From contig OX123187.2 in assembly GCA_944739405.2 (NCBI GenBank), positions 42,884,394 through 42,948,393 of the forward strand: 64,000 nt of DNA, in the 5' to 3' direction. Every line of letters begins with the position of its first letter. The first letter of the stretch is position 1. The notes beneath the pieces were generated by a model. That model worked only from the letters and a program-made list of their open reading frames with translations, did not search any database and was not told where the DNA came from. Origin of the DNA: Euclidia mi (taxonomy: Eukaryota > Arthropoda > Insecta > Lepidoptera > Erebidae). Shown here piece after piece: positions 22,767 to 34,031 of this stretch. The position numbers and the translations under genes are program-made.

Positions 22767-23239
22767 GTTACTCCAAACAAAGGTACGTGGTATATATCCC
22801 GCAAGACAATTTAAAATAATATTGAGGATTGCGACCCAACATAAAATGTTAGTTTAATACACGCATCACTTCGAAAAGGCAGAGGTGTGTGCCCGGGTAC
22901 TGGAAAACGAACCCGAGATCATCGTCTCGGCAGTCCGTTACGTACACCACTGCGGTACAATATACAATATAACATATGCTATAAAAATAATAAACTGCGA
23001 TAAACAATTTTAAAACACAATTGAGAATTTCTTAATTTTATTATGCATATTTTAGAAAAAAAAATCGAAGACTAATCCCACAGATATGAGAAGTAGTATC
23101 AGATGGAACGCGCGGCACAGTTGCGTGCGGCCACTAAAGCAAATACAAAATTGAAAAGCGAATACAAACTCGTCTCAGTGCGCTACGAAGCATCGTACAG
23201 TTCACGCGTCACAATCACTTCAACTTTTAAATTCTCAAA

Positions 23240-23316
23240 ATGCCGTCTTGTGTTCTTAAACACTGTAAAAGTTGTTCCTAAAAACAAAAACAGGAAAATG
23301 GAATATCTTTTCACAG
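23240..23316 (+). pseudogene. THAP-domain first exon with in-frame stop
   Basis: Reads MPSCVLKHCKSCS, a stop (TAA at 23279-23281), then in the same frame KQKQENGISFH, ending at a donor CACAG|GTAACT. The C-x4-C pattern and the ISFH piece fit the start of a THAP zinc finger (C2CH, usually followed by FHRFP after the splice). The stop kills this copy. The exon belongs to the surrounding transposon. Confidence 0.65.
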
Positions 23317-23670
23317 GTAACTATTGATAATTTGACTGTTTCCTAATTTAATTTCGATAAAATTCGTATTTGTGCAAGAAATATGTAAGTGTTGCCAGTT
23401 TTTGTCGACGCCGTTCTGCCTGAATTAGGGAAAATGCACTTGTCAATTGATTATGTGATAATGATTGTCATGTTAATGAAAAATACATTACCGTATTATA
23501 AAAGTATATTATAGATATGTCTTCTTTCTCATAAATATAGTAATAGAATTTCAATTTCCATTAGTATATACCTTACATAATATTGTTTTGAGTTCGATCC
23601 CCAAACGATCCAAATATTCGTGTACACCCTGCTACTCGTCAAGCTTATACACTTTGTCCTTTGCACCGTT

Positions 23671-23892
23671 CTTATGGCGTAAAGAATAAGTATCAAAATC
23701 GTACAGCAACTGTTTAGCTTGACTTGGCGCCGTGTGTACATACATACTTATGGCGTAGGGAATAAGTATCAAAATCGTACAGCAACTGTTTAGCTTGACT
23801 TGGTGCCGTGTGTACATACATACTTATGGCGTAGGGAATAAGTATCAAAATCGTACAGCAACTGTTTAGCTTGCCGTGTGTACATACATACT
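23671..23892 (+). repeat. Three 76-bp tandem repeats
   Basis: Units start at 23671, 23747 and 23823 with CTTATGGCGTA. The third lacks about 8 bases near its end. They lie in the middle of the P-like element. Confidence 0.9.
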
Positions 23893-23905
23893 ATTTATTT
23901 CTCAA

Positions 23906-24112
23906 CTAATCGACGCCAGCGGCTTCGCACGCACATATTTTCGTATTTCTCGTTTTGCCCGATCCCGTGGGAATTTCGAGAAATCCCGTCTTGGTGCACC
24001 CCTACGGTTCCCAAGAAACATACATGCTAAATTTCAGCTTCATGCGCCGAGTAGTTTCGGCTGTAGCTTGTCTGTCAGTCAGTCAGTAACGCAAGGATTT
24101 TATATATAAAGA
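23906..24112 (-). mobile_element. Helitron nested in the P-like element
   Basis: On the minus strand it starts TCTTTATATATAAAATCCTT and shares its body (GACTGACTGACAGACA..., CCGAAACTA, GATCGGGCAAAACG) with the Helitrons at 33305-33495 and 57639-57844. The 3' end is slightly degraded. Confidence 0.65.
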
Positions 24113-24408
24113 TTTACGAAGTAGTTAAAACTTAACTCGGTACCTACATTTAAGAAATGTATTTATAAAAGCATTAATTAAATCCATGGTAAATTCTTCA
24201 AAACCGCAAATGAGTATAAGAATATTACATAACTATATGCAAAATACTGGGAGATTATTCATAATCTGGCAACTTTTCACACACATAGACGCGCGTGTCC
24301 GTACAGTGCCAGTCGCCAAAGGTCACGCACACATAGCTGTCAACGTGCCACACCTAGTTGGACGAATGCGCTCTATCTGATACTACTTCTCATATCTGTG
24401 ACTAATCC

Positions 24409-25130
24409 ATATTATCTGCTTTTTGAAAACACAGTGCAATCAACTTTTAACTATTAATTACATTGTTCACAAATACACATTTGACCACTAATGTCTCGGT
24501 AAAGTTTAAAAAACAGTGTCTAACATTAAAGTCTAAAGAATTTCTGGTTTCTCTCCACCGTAGGTACACGGCCACCCTGCCGCATCTTAATCTTTCATTA
24601 CTTTACATTGCAAAAATAATTTTATTATGCTTAGTCACATTATACAGAAAAAAATTATGGCTCATAAATTATTAGGCAAATAAATATCCTATGACAAAAC
24701 AAATTAAACTTTAGACCGATGAAAGTTATGCCAACCTATGCATACCTAAGGCTTAAGTATTATCATTATTTTGCGACAGTATCACTATGCTAATAAAAGT
24801 TATGCATTAAAGTTATGCTAAAGAGTATTATGCTTTAAATTTTATCAGATTCCATCGACTCGTCGCTATTTAGTGTATTTGTCCGCCAGTGCAGTCAGTC
24901 AACCGTGAACTTATGGTCAAACCATTCAAAGCTAAGCTCTAGCAGAGGACTCAAAAAGCTGTAGAAGGATTAGGTGCAGTTGTTCCGAACCTTCTATTGG
25001 CATTTATTTACTTGGCAAAAATGAATGAGCTAGTAGGTACTCTCGTAAAAATACCTTCTTCAATTTTTTACTGTGTTCGTAGTTAACGTACCTAGTATAT
25101 TATAAACAAAAGATTGCGCAGGTGCTCTTA
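24409..25130. other. No gene seen
   Basis: AT-rich DNA. A tRNA-like SINE scrap follows at about 25150-25245 (CGCCGAGTGTTGTGCGTTCG, compare 61095-61325). Confidence 0.45.
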
Positions 25131-25330
25131 ATTTTATTTGTTGCCTCTGATTATCACTGCGCCGAGTGTTGTGCGTTCGATCCTGATCCTTAAACGGGAC
25201 AACAGTTGGTTGTCGAGTCTGAGGGTTTCTTTCACAGAATTTGTTCCTTGTGCGATAGATGTCTTAAACATGCATCGCGGCATCGGTATTCCAGAACGAA
25301 ATACCTTGTTATATATTGCAAACATTGTAC

Positions 25331-25774
25331 TTAAGCATCAAAACATGAGACAACAACGTGCAACAAAGTATGAGCAACCACGTAAAGACAAAAACCAATT
25401 AATAAATAATTACCTACTTTAAGTCTTAAAATACCTAAAACTTGTTTATTATCTGATGTTCCGGCAGGATTAAAAAAGTAATAGGTAATGCTAGTGTCTA
25501 AATCTGTGCATTGCATGACTAGACTGGTCGAGCGAGTTGTATCGGGTTTTACACAGTCTACTGTAATGACCCGTGCAATATGATTACTTATCTTGTCGCT
25601 GGGGATATTTTTTTGTTCGAACGAACGTTCAAACAGGATTCGTACGCCTTTTTGTAGTAGAGGGCCTTTGTAGTATTTTGTGTACCTACTTCTACTGTTT
25701 GCTAATATAACTTCTTCTATTTTCTTCGCCTTATCCCATTCTCCATTTTGTTCTATCTTGAGCGGTCGTAGCAT
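25331..25774 (-). CDS. Unassigned 147-codon open frame
   Basis: An uninterrupted frame beginning MLRPLKIEQNGEWDKAKKIE, with a mixed, protein-like composition (for example ISNHIARVITVDCVKPDT and YYFFNPAGTSDN) before a hydrophobic, probably non-coding end (residues about 115-147). It starts 7 bases downstream of the RTE-type fragment at 25781-27117 and may be a piece of another repeat or of an old gene. No motif I recognise. Confidence 0.25.
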   Translation of the reverse strand: MLRPLKIEQNGEWDKAKKIEEVILANSRSRYTKYYKGPLLQKGVRILFERSFEQKNIPSDKISNHIARVITVDCVKPDTTRSTSLVMQCTDLDTSITYYFFNPAGTSDNKQVLGILRLKVGNYLLIGFCLYVVAHTLLHVVVSCFDA

Positions 25775-25780
25775 TTACCC

Positions 25781-27117
25781 TCATGTCCTTGAGATCTTTT
25801 TCGGTCGCGTCGTTGACGGTAGATTTAGGGCCACTCGTACCATGTGGTCTTCAGAATGGCGGCACACATTTCCATACCATTGAATTGAAGGCGTCGCTAT
25901 TTTACCATCTCGGCAATGGGGACACCCTTGTAGCTTCCTCTGACGTGGATGTTGCGTACTTTGTCGAGCATCGTGACACCCGCTGACCAACGTAACATGC
26001 GCATTTCTGTTACGTGCAGTTTTGTTTTGTTTAGTAGAAGCCCAGCATTCTGTACCGTATAGGATGGCGGGTCTAATTGCCGTTTTATACAGTTTGGCTT
26101 TTAGTTTAATGTGCATTCTTCTGTCGCACATTACGCCTGTGAGTTGTCTCCATTTCATCCAGCCCGTAGTTGCTCTATGGGTTACATTTCGCTCGATCCT
26201 ACCATCATTACTGATGATTAACCTATTAGGTATTTAAAGTGGTCAACCGTAGGTATGGGTTCACCGTCGATGTGGAGTTGAATTTGATTTACTTGCGTGG
26301 CCATCGAATATACATGACATATGCTCTGACTTTTTGCGACTGATCTTTAGACCGTTTTGTTCGAGCGACTTTGCCCAGCGGTTGAAATCGCTTTGAAGGT
26401 CTTTTACCGAGTCTGATATCAAAGCAACGTCATCTGCGTACAATATATTCCACGGCACGGGTCTCTGGCAGCGCTTTGTGAGATAGTCCATGATAACGTT
26501 AAATAATAGAGGGCTCAGTGCCGAACCTTGATGAACTCCCATCGTGATCTGAAATTTTTTGCACGTTCCTGCTGAACAAACTACCTGTGTCGTAACACCA
26601 TTGTACATACCTTGGATCAATTGTATGTAAATCTCTGGGACATTTTGTTCTCGGAGTGCGTCCCAAATCAGGTCTCAAGGCACGTGATCGAATGCTTTTT
26701 CTAGATCTATAAAGATCCTTTATAAATTGGTGTTACTAGTCTTCGATTTTTCTAGCAGTATCCTGATAGTCTGAATGGCATCTGATGTGCTTTTCTCGGC
26801 AACAAACCCGCACTGATTTGGCATTAATCTTATAAGGTATCGACCTTATAAGATTAACGCCAAATCAGTGCGGGGAGTCTATTGTTTATGATTCTTTCCC
26901 AAATTTTAGAAGTATGTGACATGAGTTTAATGACTCTATAATTATTACGCAGTCTCTAACATATCCTTTCCCTTTATAAAACGGCATCAAAAAGCTATTC
27001 CGCCAAGAATCAGGCATACGATCGCCTCTAATCCATTTGTTGTACAAACTATACAACTAGGTCATTCCTGCTCCTTTAAGTTGCTTCCAGGCCTCTATAG
27101 GTATTTCATCCGGTTGT
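25781..27117 (-). pseudogene. RTE-type non-LTR reverse transcriptase, decayed
   Basis: Minus-strand order: GIPTEAWKQLKGAG-like and YNKWIRGDRMPDSWR segments (27117-26900), the MSHTSKIWERIINN block, then 26620-26261 with GVHQGSALSPLLFNVIMDYL and YADD (26429-26440), then 26158-25781 with LKAKLYKTAIRPAILYGTECW. This order and wording match RTE-type RTs. There are stops (one after GAGMT), frameshifts and an internal inverted duplication at 26807-26874. The endonuclease is missing. Confidence 0.8.
26807..26874. repeat. 32-bp inverted duplication within the RTE fragment
   Basis: Arms 26807-26838 and 26843-26874, starting CCCGCACTGATTTGGC, are reverse complements with one mismatch and a 4-nt loop. 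The left arm belongs to the normal RT coding order (CGFVAEKST region), so the right arm is a snap-back copy. Confidence 0.9.
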
Positions 27118-29220
27118 TTGATAAATAAGTATAACTGATTAGAATAATATGGACCTGTCATTTAATTATGAGCAAGCTTTGGCAAGAGAGCCGCCTGCTT
27201 TGTAGTAGTCGCACTCTGCGTGATGAAATACAGCTTAATCGCCGGTCTAGGGAAGGAAAGTATATTATTAAGTTGTCAGTGTATATGCAGAGATAAAGCT
27301 TCTTTGCTTTGCATTAGTATGTAGAATACACAATGGCGAAATAATTTGATACTTTTCAAGAAAATGTGTTCGTTTATTGATGTTTAACTGATCTGCTTAT
27401 ATTGGCACGGAGGGCATAGCTTGCTAATTGGGTCAATTAGGGTAGTAACTTCCTGCGTAAATAAAATAAGTGTTATAAAGTTAGTGTCTTGACCGCGCCT
27501 GTGTTTTACAACAAAGCAAACCTTCTGCCTACGTCTAGATTATGATGTCAAATACATTTAGGCGCGCTAAAGCTATATTCTTAACCGATTTTAACACGGA
27601 AGAGCTATCCAATTTGGTTGTATAAGTTATGTATTTGTTAGTTCAATACCCCATCTTTCCAAACAATTTTGGAAATCCCAGAAACGAAGAATTAAAGTGC
27701 TTCTCCACTTGCCTGTCGAGATGTGCTATTAAGTTTTGGATGCGTTCGACATTCACTAGTCAAATTCATTGGTCAATACAGTTTACAACAGGTGGGAACT
27801 AGTAAACTAAGCCATGACTTTTATATATTTGGATACGTGCTTACGTGTTATGGATGCTAACCGAACGTAACTAAGTGCAGAGCTGAACACCTACAGCAGG
27901 TATGCGTTTGTCGCATGGATATCTCACCGTTACACATGATCTTACCTTAGCATAAGTGGTAACGGCCACCATCGTAGCTCATCTTCCACATCCTCGTAGG
28001 CTCGTAGCATAGCTGCATAGGTATATGTTCGTGGACAGGACCCTTAAAATGGAAAAGATATACGTGCAGATTGCTAGCGTGGACGCTAGGTAGAACCATA
28101 ACGCATAGTTCATCACTGCTTTGGTTTTTACTTGCAAATCGATTTCAATCTAGCGTATTTTCCGTCGGGTATACGGTCGTTTCGATGAACGGTGTTATAC
28201 GTGCGCTACATGTGGCAGAAGGCGAGCCTACTACGTGCCGCTACGTGCGCTGCTAAAACAAACTCATAGGTACGCATGTATGAAACTCTAGAAGTGAAAC
28301 CGCTCTGAATCACTGCCATATTTGTTCATAAATAATTCACCCTAGGTAACGAAGTGGCATATCCTATGACCTATCCTATTTTCAGTGGTGTTTATATTCA
28401 TCAATAGTATTTATACCAAGTGTGTCTAATAAATACTGGCTGAATTTCATAAAGGTTAGTAGAGATTTACTGCACATGTCGTTGTTAAAAAAAAAGCATC
28501 AAGCATTTTTGGATCACGTACCTACACATAGGTATAGAAGGTGTTCTATACATCGAATCTGCCTTGATGCCATAAAGTTATAAATATATAGTAAATATAT
28601 TGTATAAGATATATTGAGCTTTTAAATACATAAATAATTTATGGACAGTTTAAATGATCTGGTTCTCGCGCTGCGGCACGTGGTGCAGATTATATTTGCG
28701 TAGGCACTAGAGCGTTAGAGTATCAAATAGCAAACCAAACAATTTATTACATGTAGGTACATGCATACCAAGCTTTATTCGGCCCTTGAAACAATGTTTA
28801 CAATTTCATAAAAAAACCCTTAACCTTCCTTTGCGTCGGCTCATCATTTTCCTATTGTTATCGCGCTTGCATTCAGCATTTGCCTTGGAGATCGGTGTCC
28901 GCTACTGTAGCCTAAATGGAAAATAGAGCAAATTCACAATGAACTTTATCCATTTTACAAATTTCGAAAATATTGTTTTTTTCTAAATACAAGTGTAACA
29001 AAGCATATTTGCTAACTCCCGTTTGTGTTTGAACTTGTTTAAACCACAAATGCCCAAAGAGAGCTCCGCGGCGCCCGGGGGCTCCACGAAGGTTCTCTGG
29101 AGGCTCCACGAACACGTTGTTGTTTAAATTCAAATATAATGACTAAATCGATAGCAGATTATAGCAAAAAATATTAGTAAATTTTGATCGATTTAGATTC
29201 TTATCTGAAAGCAATTTTAA
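27118..29220. other. No gene seen
   Basis: About 2.1 kb without a supported exon or complete repeat. Short open frames (for example near 28071 and 28912) have no domain-like content. Confidence 0.5.
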
Positions 29221-29325
29221 GACAGCGATACCAGTTGGTGATCCGAAACTTTTCAAAGTAAGGTGCGTATTCAATTGATAATTACCTGTTAATTGCTTGT
29301 CTCTTGCTTCGGAGAGCAGCTGGCT
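29221..29325 (+). mobile_element. SINE family 2 head fragment
   Basis: ACAGCGATACCAGTTGGTG, a shortened tRNA-like part and CTTGCTTCGGAGAGCA match family 2; the 3' half is absent. A Helitron-like scrap with TTGAACGCGCTAATCGCAGG follows at about 29500-29625. Confidence 0.5.
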
Positions 29326-29685
29326 GGAGGGTGTGACCCATCCCTGCTTTTAAAAATTACCAGGAATTGTCTAATATCAAGCCACCGGAATGGCGCCATA
29401 TTTGATCATACAAAAGGGTTCCATCAAAAAAGTTCGAGAGTCGCTGGTTTATACCATGATATCTGTTCGGGATCTATACTTTTATATATAAGTAATAAAA
29501 TAAACCTAAACATTGTTTGTTTGGTTGAACGCGCTAATCGCAGGAACTATAATATTTTTTTTGCTTTGCGTAGCCCATTTATCCAGGAAGGATATAGGCG
29601 ATAGGTATAACATTACATTACGAGCAGTAGCCCCAAATAACGTAGGTAGCTGCAGGTTTAGCTAATAGAAAATAATATAATTCAA

Positions 29686-29970
29686 AGACTGCCTCCGATG
29701 TCCAGTGGATAGCGTATGCGACTGCTGATCGGAGGTCCCGGGTTCGATTCCCGGGTCGGGCAAAAGTGTTACTGGGTTTTTCCGAATTCTCAGTAGCAGC
29801 ACGGAGTCTGGTGATTTGCACGGTAACGGCAATAGACTCGGCCCCTATTCGCCATGATTTTTTAGGTCCCACGTATCCAAAAAATCATTGCGAAATGTGG
29901 GTGAAATATTAGACCTCTGCCTATCCCTTCGGGGATATAGGCGTGAGCCTATAATTAAAAAAAAAACAAA
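29686..29970 (+). mobile_element. tRNA-derived SINE (family 1)
   Basis: Head TCCAGTGGATAGCGTATGCG and B box GGTTCGATTCCCGGG are nearly identical to the copy at 652-900. It ends in an A-rich tail. The A-box part lacks two bases. Confidence 0.85.
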
Positions 29971-30614
29971 GAAATACCACACCAAATTACAACGGAATGA
30001 ATCGTTTAAATAGAACACAAAAGAAAAAGCTGATTTGTTTAAAGAGAAAATATAAAATTCTATACTTACAAGGTTATTTTTAGCATACCTAGTGCAATTT
30101 AATCCCTCAAGGAGTGATTATACCAACTGTTTACTATCAATTACTTTTGTTCATCTCAAATTCATGAATAAATATCAGTTGTGCATACAAAGTGGAATTC
30201 TAACCTTGACACAATGTATGATGGATAAGTTGCATTTTTGCGATGTTAAACTAAAAATAGCGTTGTATTTATTTTATTGCAAGTGTTTCATGGTTTTTTA
30301 TTTACCATTGTGGTAATTTCTGTCGAAAACAGAGAAACTTCGAAACAGTCGCACCAAACGTAAATGTAAAGTTATTTTAGCAAAAAATATAAGATGAGGG
30401 TGTATAACAGACTACCGGTTGGATGGCATTGCAGTTCCTCTATAAGGAGCAACAATGGTTCTGGCAATATAATAATAATACGATAAACACTATTATTATT
30501 TTATGTTTATTTAAATTAATACAAGAATATTTGGAAACCCAGTCGTCTTTAATGATATGATCATATGATTTTAATGAAATTAGGTAGGTACCTATTGTTT
30601 TGTGCTATTGAGGG

Positions 30615-30960
30615 CACTGGGCCGAACCGTTCCTATGTGCAATGTGTGCGGCGCACACAGGCGCCAGGGTGACAGGGGCGCCGCGCGCCGAGATATGCGT
30701 TAATTATAACACTTATTTACGAAAAAGGATGCCAAAAAAGGCGCTTCACAGATTTCGCACACAGGCGCAATGGCGTAGGAAGGGGCGGCGGCGTTGGCGG
30801 TCCGCCCCGAGTGCCCAAATTGTTAATCGACAAAAAAATAAAAAGGTCATCCGCCAACTTCCGGGTGCCACCCAACAGGCGCTTCATGGATTTCGCACAC
30901 AGGCGCTGGATTGGGTCGGCACGGCCCTGTGTGGGGCATATCCAGTGTGATATTCATAGT
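30615..30960. repeat. GC-rich repeat with internal 28-bp duplication
   Basis: GGCGCTTCACAGATTTCGCA (30748) recurs as GGCGCTTCATGGATTTCGCA (30879). Outer parts GGGCCGAACCG and CGGCACGGCCCTG are roughly complementary, suggesting a decayed inverted-repeat element. Confidence 0.5.
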
Positions 30961-31145
30961 AAGTGTAGGATCGTAGGATGGCCGCGTTTTTTTTTCTAAG
31001 AAATGGTCTGCGATCTCCAGCTTAAATCGATATGAGATGTCTGAATGGGTATAGAATGTCGGTCAGAATCAGGGCAGTGATTTAGTTATGGAAATATATC
31101 TGAGTTATGTTTGCATTTAGAATACAGTTTAGTATTTGTAAAAAT

Positions 31146-31388
31146 TTGTCCGTGTGGTGACGGATTAAGAATACTGAATGTCACCACCCCATATCATCCC
31201 ATGAGTGTCGTAAGAGCCGACAAAGGGAGCATACTATGCAGAGAATAGCACTGCAAGAGAAGGAAAACTTGATACAAACCCTATACAAACCCGTTTGGCC
31301 AGCGTGGTATAGTAGGCCAATTCCTCCTTTCAAAGGAGAGGCTTAGTCCAGCAGTGGACTGTTAAAGGCTGATGATGATGAGGTACCT
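31146..31388 (-). mobile_element. Dispersed repeat (ACAGTCCACTGC type), minus copy
   Basis: Mirror of 16310-16560: starts CCGTGTGGTGACGGATTAAG and ends GGACTGTTAAAGGCTGATGA. Confidence 0.7.
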
Positions 31389-31734
31389 ATTTCTGTGTAT
31401 TCATAGCGTAGGTAAATGCATCCTCTGTCTTTTGAGGCGTGTTGTGTCCCTACCCAACTGGCATACTAGGCCAACCCACTAAACCCACCTCGATGTCCGT
31501 AAGCAGTGAGACCATGCGAAACACGGTTATCATACTTTGTCGCGAATCACATTTTTAAAAAGTAAATAATATAGGGGGGCTCCCATACAACAAGTTATTT
31601 TTTAAGCAATTTGTTACTCGATCTTAACAAACAGGTAGAAACTTAAAAAATATTTTAGTTTATATACAACAAACGTGATTTTTTTATAGATGATGGTACG
31701 GTACCCTTCGTGCGTGAGTCCGACTCGCCCAACT

Positions 31735-32745
31735 TTTTTTTTTATGTCATAAATTCATAATCTTCAAACAATCAGGTCGATCGCCTGATGGTAAGCGATT
31801 ATTGTCTCCCATGGACACAAGCAACACCAGAGGAGTCACTAGTGCGTTGCCGCCCTTTGGCTTAGGAAAAGGGATAGCAGGAGGAGTGGGATGATTTAGA
31901 AGAAATAGGGGATGGGGCGGCCGGCACTCTAACTCACTGAACGTAACGTAACAATATAGATACTGTTATTTGTGACATCATGGGGAGCCACCCCAGATGT
32001 TCTGCGCACAACGGGACAGGTTTTATGTTTTTCTGCTGGGGAATACTTGTGCTCAGTTTGGCATAGGTCTGCTCATGCCGATCTCGTTAGCGTGGTGCTA
32101 AATGACACGTGTCGCAACATAACCGGTTGTCCAAAGCCCACACCACTTAATATGGTCTACATGCTAGCAGGCATATCACCACCGGACATTCAACGAGATG
32201 TAGCATGTTCCTTAGAAAAGCAGAAGCAGGAGTCGGACCGTTGTCACCCTACGGATGGAAGCCACATGCCGCCATATCGCCTTAAAAGCCGAAAAGGTTT
32301 CCAACGCCACACTGATTCCTTGAGCGAAGACCCTGCAACTGCAAGATGCAGGTTATGCGCCGAGAATCTCTACCACCTGGACAAACGGCCTGCTCTGGCC
32401 TGTATGGCAGTTCCTCAATAGACTGCGCACACAGGTTGGCCGCTGCAGAGCAAACCTGTGTAGGTGGGTGGTCAGAGACTCCGACCTTGACCAGTGTGAA
32501 TGTGGTGAGCTGGAGCAGGCAATGGATCATTTGCTGATATGTCCTTCTTGCACGAGCACCTGCACTGTGTCTGAGCTCTGGGAGGCCACTCCTAACGCAA
32601 TTAAAGTGGCCGAATATTATGCAGATCTCATATAGTTGAAACCATTGACACATAGAAGAAGACCGTTAGATTACGACGATTTTCTGTGAGAGGTACTTCC
32701 CTGGTCGAGCCGTCCCATTCATGAAATCACTGACACGCTGAATTC
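31735..32745 (-). mobile_element. Dispersed repeat (GGCGGC type), split by a LINE fragment
   Basis: 31735-31970 and 32655-32745 together make one copy of the repeat at 13605-13918 (GCGATTATTGTCTCCCATGG..., ACGATTTTCTGTGAGAGG). The gap holds the non-LTR piece at 31972-32640. Confidence 0.7.
31972..32640 (+). pseudogene. Non-LTR retrotransposon 3' coding end
   Basis: 31972-32421 encodes VLRTTGQVLCFSAGEYLCSV, then HAD...LNDTCRNITGCPKPTP and LAGISPPDIQRDVA, the C-terminal RT segment of non-LTR pol. 32421-32637, in another frame, gives CRANLCRWVVRDSDLDQCEC and DHLLICPSC, a terminal Cys/His cluster. One frameshift joins them; the 5' part is missing (5'-truncated insertion). Confidence 0.75.
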
Positions 32746-33304
32746 TCCACGACATTAGGAATGAGATAGTACTGGTGTAAGTAATAAATGGATTTCTAAG
32801 CCTTCTGGTTAAGCAAACCATAGTAATGCAACTAAGCACAATCAATGCCCAACGCCTCGTTTTGCAGAATCTTAGGCAGACAAAACAACACCATCTTATA
32901 ATGGAATCTCTTTCACACGGCCAGGTTCATGTCACTATTAGGTTTGGCCTAACTAGCAGCTTGTTGACTCGCGTAGCACGTCACAAATAATATTTAACAT
33001 ATAATAGTAACTACCTACATATTATTATACATTATATCTCAGGTAGACAATTGTAAGTTGTGGATTCAAGTGTCCCCAGATTCCAATACCCGTTTCCGTA
33101 TACGTACCGTATCACTGTGATTGGATTTAATTGACATAAAAAATCGCTTACAAACCAGCTCATTCCAAAACCAGTATTATGGAAACGGAAACAATGACCT
33201 GAAGTTGCTTTTAATACGTGTAGGGACTGTACATAGGGGGTTTCATGCAAATAAACTCCTTATGCCACCTTATATACAGTATTACAGTACCGTTATATAC
33301 AGTA

Positions 33305-33495
33305 CTAGAGGACGCCAGCAGCTACGCCTGCATTTTTTTTAATTTACCCGTTTTGGCCGATCCCGTGGGATTCTTAGTGCACTCCTACGGTCCCCAAGGA
33401 ACATAAATGCCAAATTTCAGCTTCCTGCGCCCAATAGTTTCGGCTGTAGCGTGTCTGTCAGTCAGTCAGTAACGCAACGATTTTATATATTAAGA
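33305..33495 (-). mobile_element. Short Helitron
   Basis: On the minus strand: A|TCTTAATATATAAAATCG ... GGCGTCCTCTAG|T, 191 bp. Same family as 57639-57844 and the nested copy at 23906-24112. Confidence 0.8.
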
Positions 33496-33671
33496 TTACC
33501 AGTATCATGGAGTTTCAATTACAAAATAATAATAATACTTCACATTTAATTTAGTTTATAATTTATAACATACAATAAGGGTTCCCACCAAGAACTTAGG
33601 GTCCCAAGCCAACCTCGCCTGCAAGTGGTGCACTTGCCGATCAACGGACGAGGTTCTGACAAACAAAATGT

Positions 33672-33795
33672 CCCAATAAGCGGCAATAGGCTCGCCACCT
33701 ACTACGTGGGATCAAAACACTGGCGAAAAGTGGGCGTTTAATATGCCTCTGCCTACCCCTTCGGGGAAACAGGCGTGAGTCTATGTATGTGTATG
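33672..33795 (+). mobile_element. SINE family 1 3' fragment with GTAT tail
   Basis: AATAGGCTCGCCACCTACTA, CTACCCCTTCGGGGAAACAG, then a (GTAT)n run. Confidence 0.6.
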
Positions 33796-33923
33796 TATGT
33801 ACATACAATAATAAGAGAATACGAGACCTAATATTTTCAAACTTTAATTAATAAATACCTTGTTAATGATAAATATTGCTTATAATTTGTAAGGAAAATA
33901 AAACAACAAAATTATTATTATTA

Positions 33924-33929
33924 TTTATT
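33924..33929 (-). terminator. Poly(A) signal AATAAA, gene C
   Basis: AATAAA on the minus strand about 100 bases after the gene C stop codon. Confidence 0.5.
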
Positions 33930-34031
33930 GACGTTTTATAGTAACGTCTAGCAAGAAAAGAAACAGATAAGTATTTTTCTTACTTTACCTATAAGAAAGT
34001 CTATTCTTAGATTATGATGAGAGTTTTGAAC

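Larger units (their letters stand above)
23079..24400 (+). mobile_element. P-element-like transposon, non-autonomous, 1322 bp
   Basis: Perfect 26-bp terminal inverted repeats, starting CACAGATATGAGAAGTAG (23079-23104 and 24375-24400), are flanked by a perfect 8-bp target duplication ACTAATCC (23071-23078, 24401-24408). Terminal CA, 8-bp duplications and an N-terminal THAP domain are features of P-type transposons, and a THAP-domain start exon lies inside (23240-23316). There is no RNase H-like catalytic core, so it cannot move on its own. Inside are three 76-bp tandem repeats (23671-23892) and a nested Helitron (23906-24112). Confidence 0.8.

Noticed and set aside
22540..22804. Minus-strand 84-codon frame
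   Set aside because: Lies over an inverted-repeat element and has no protein-like features.
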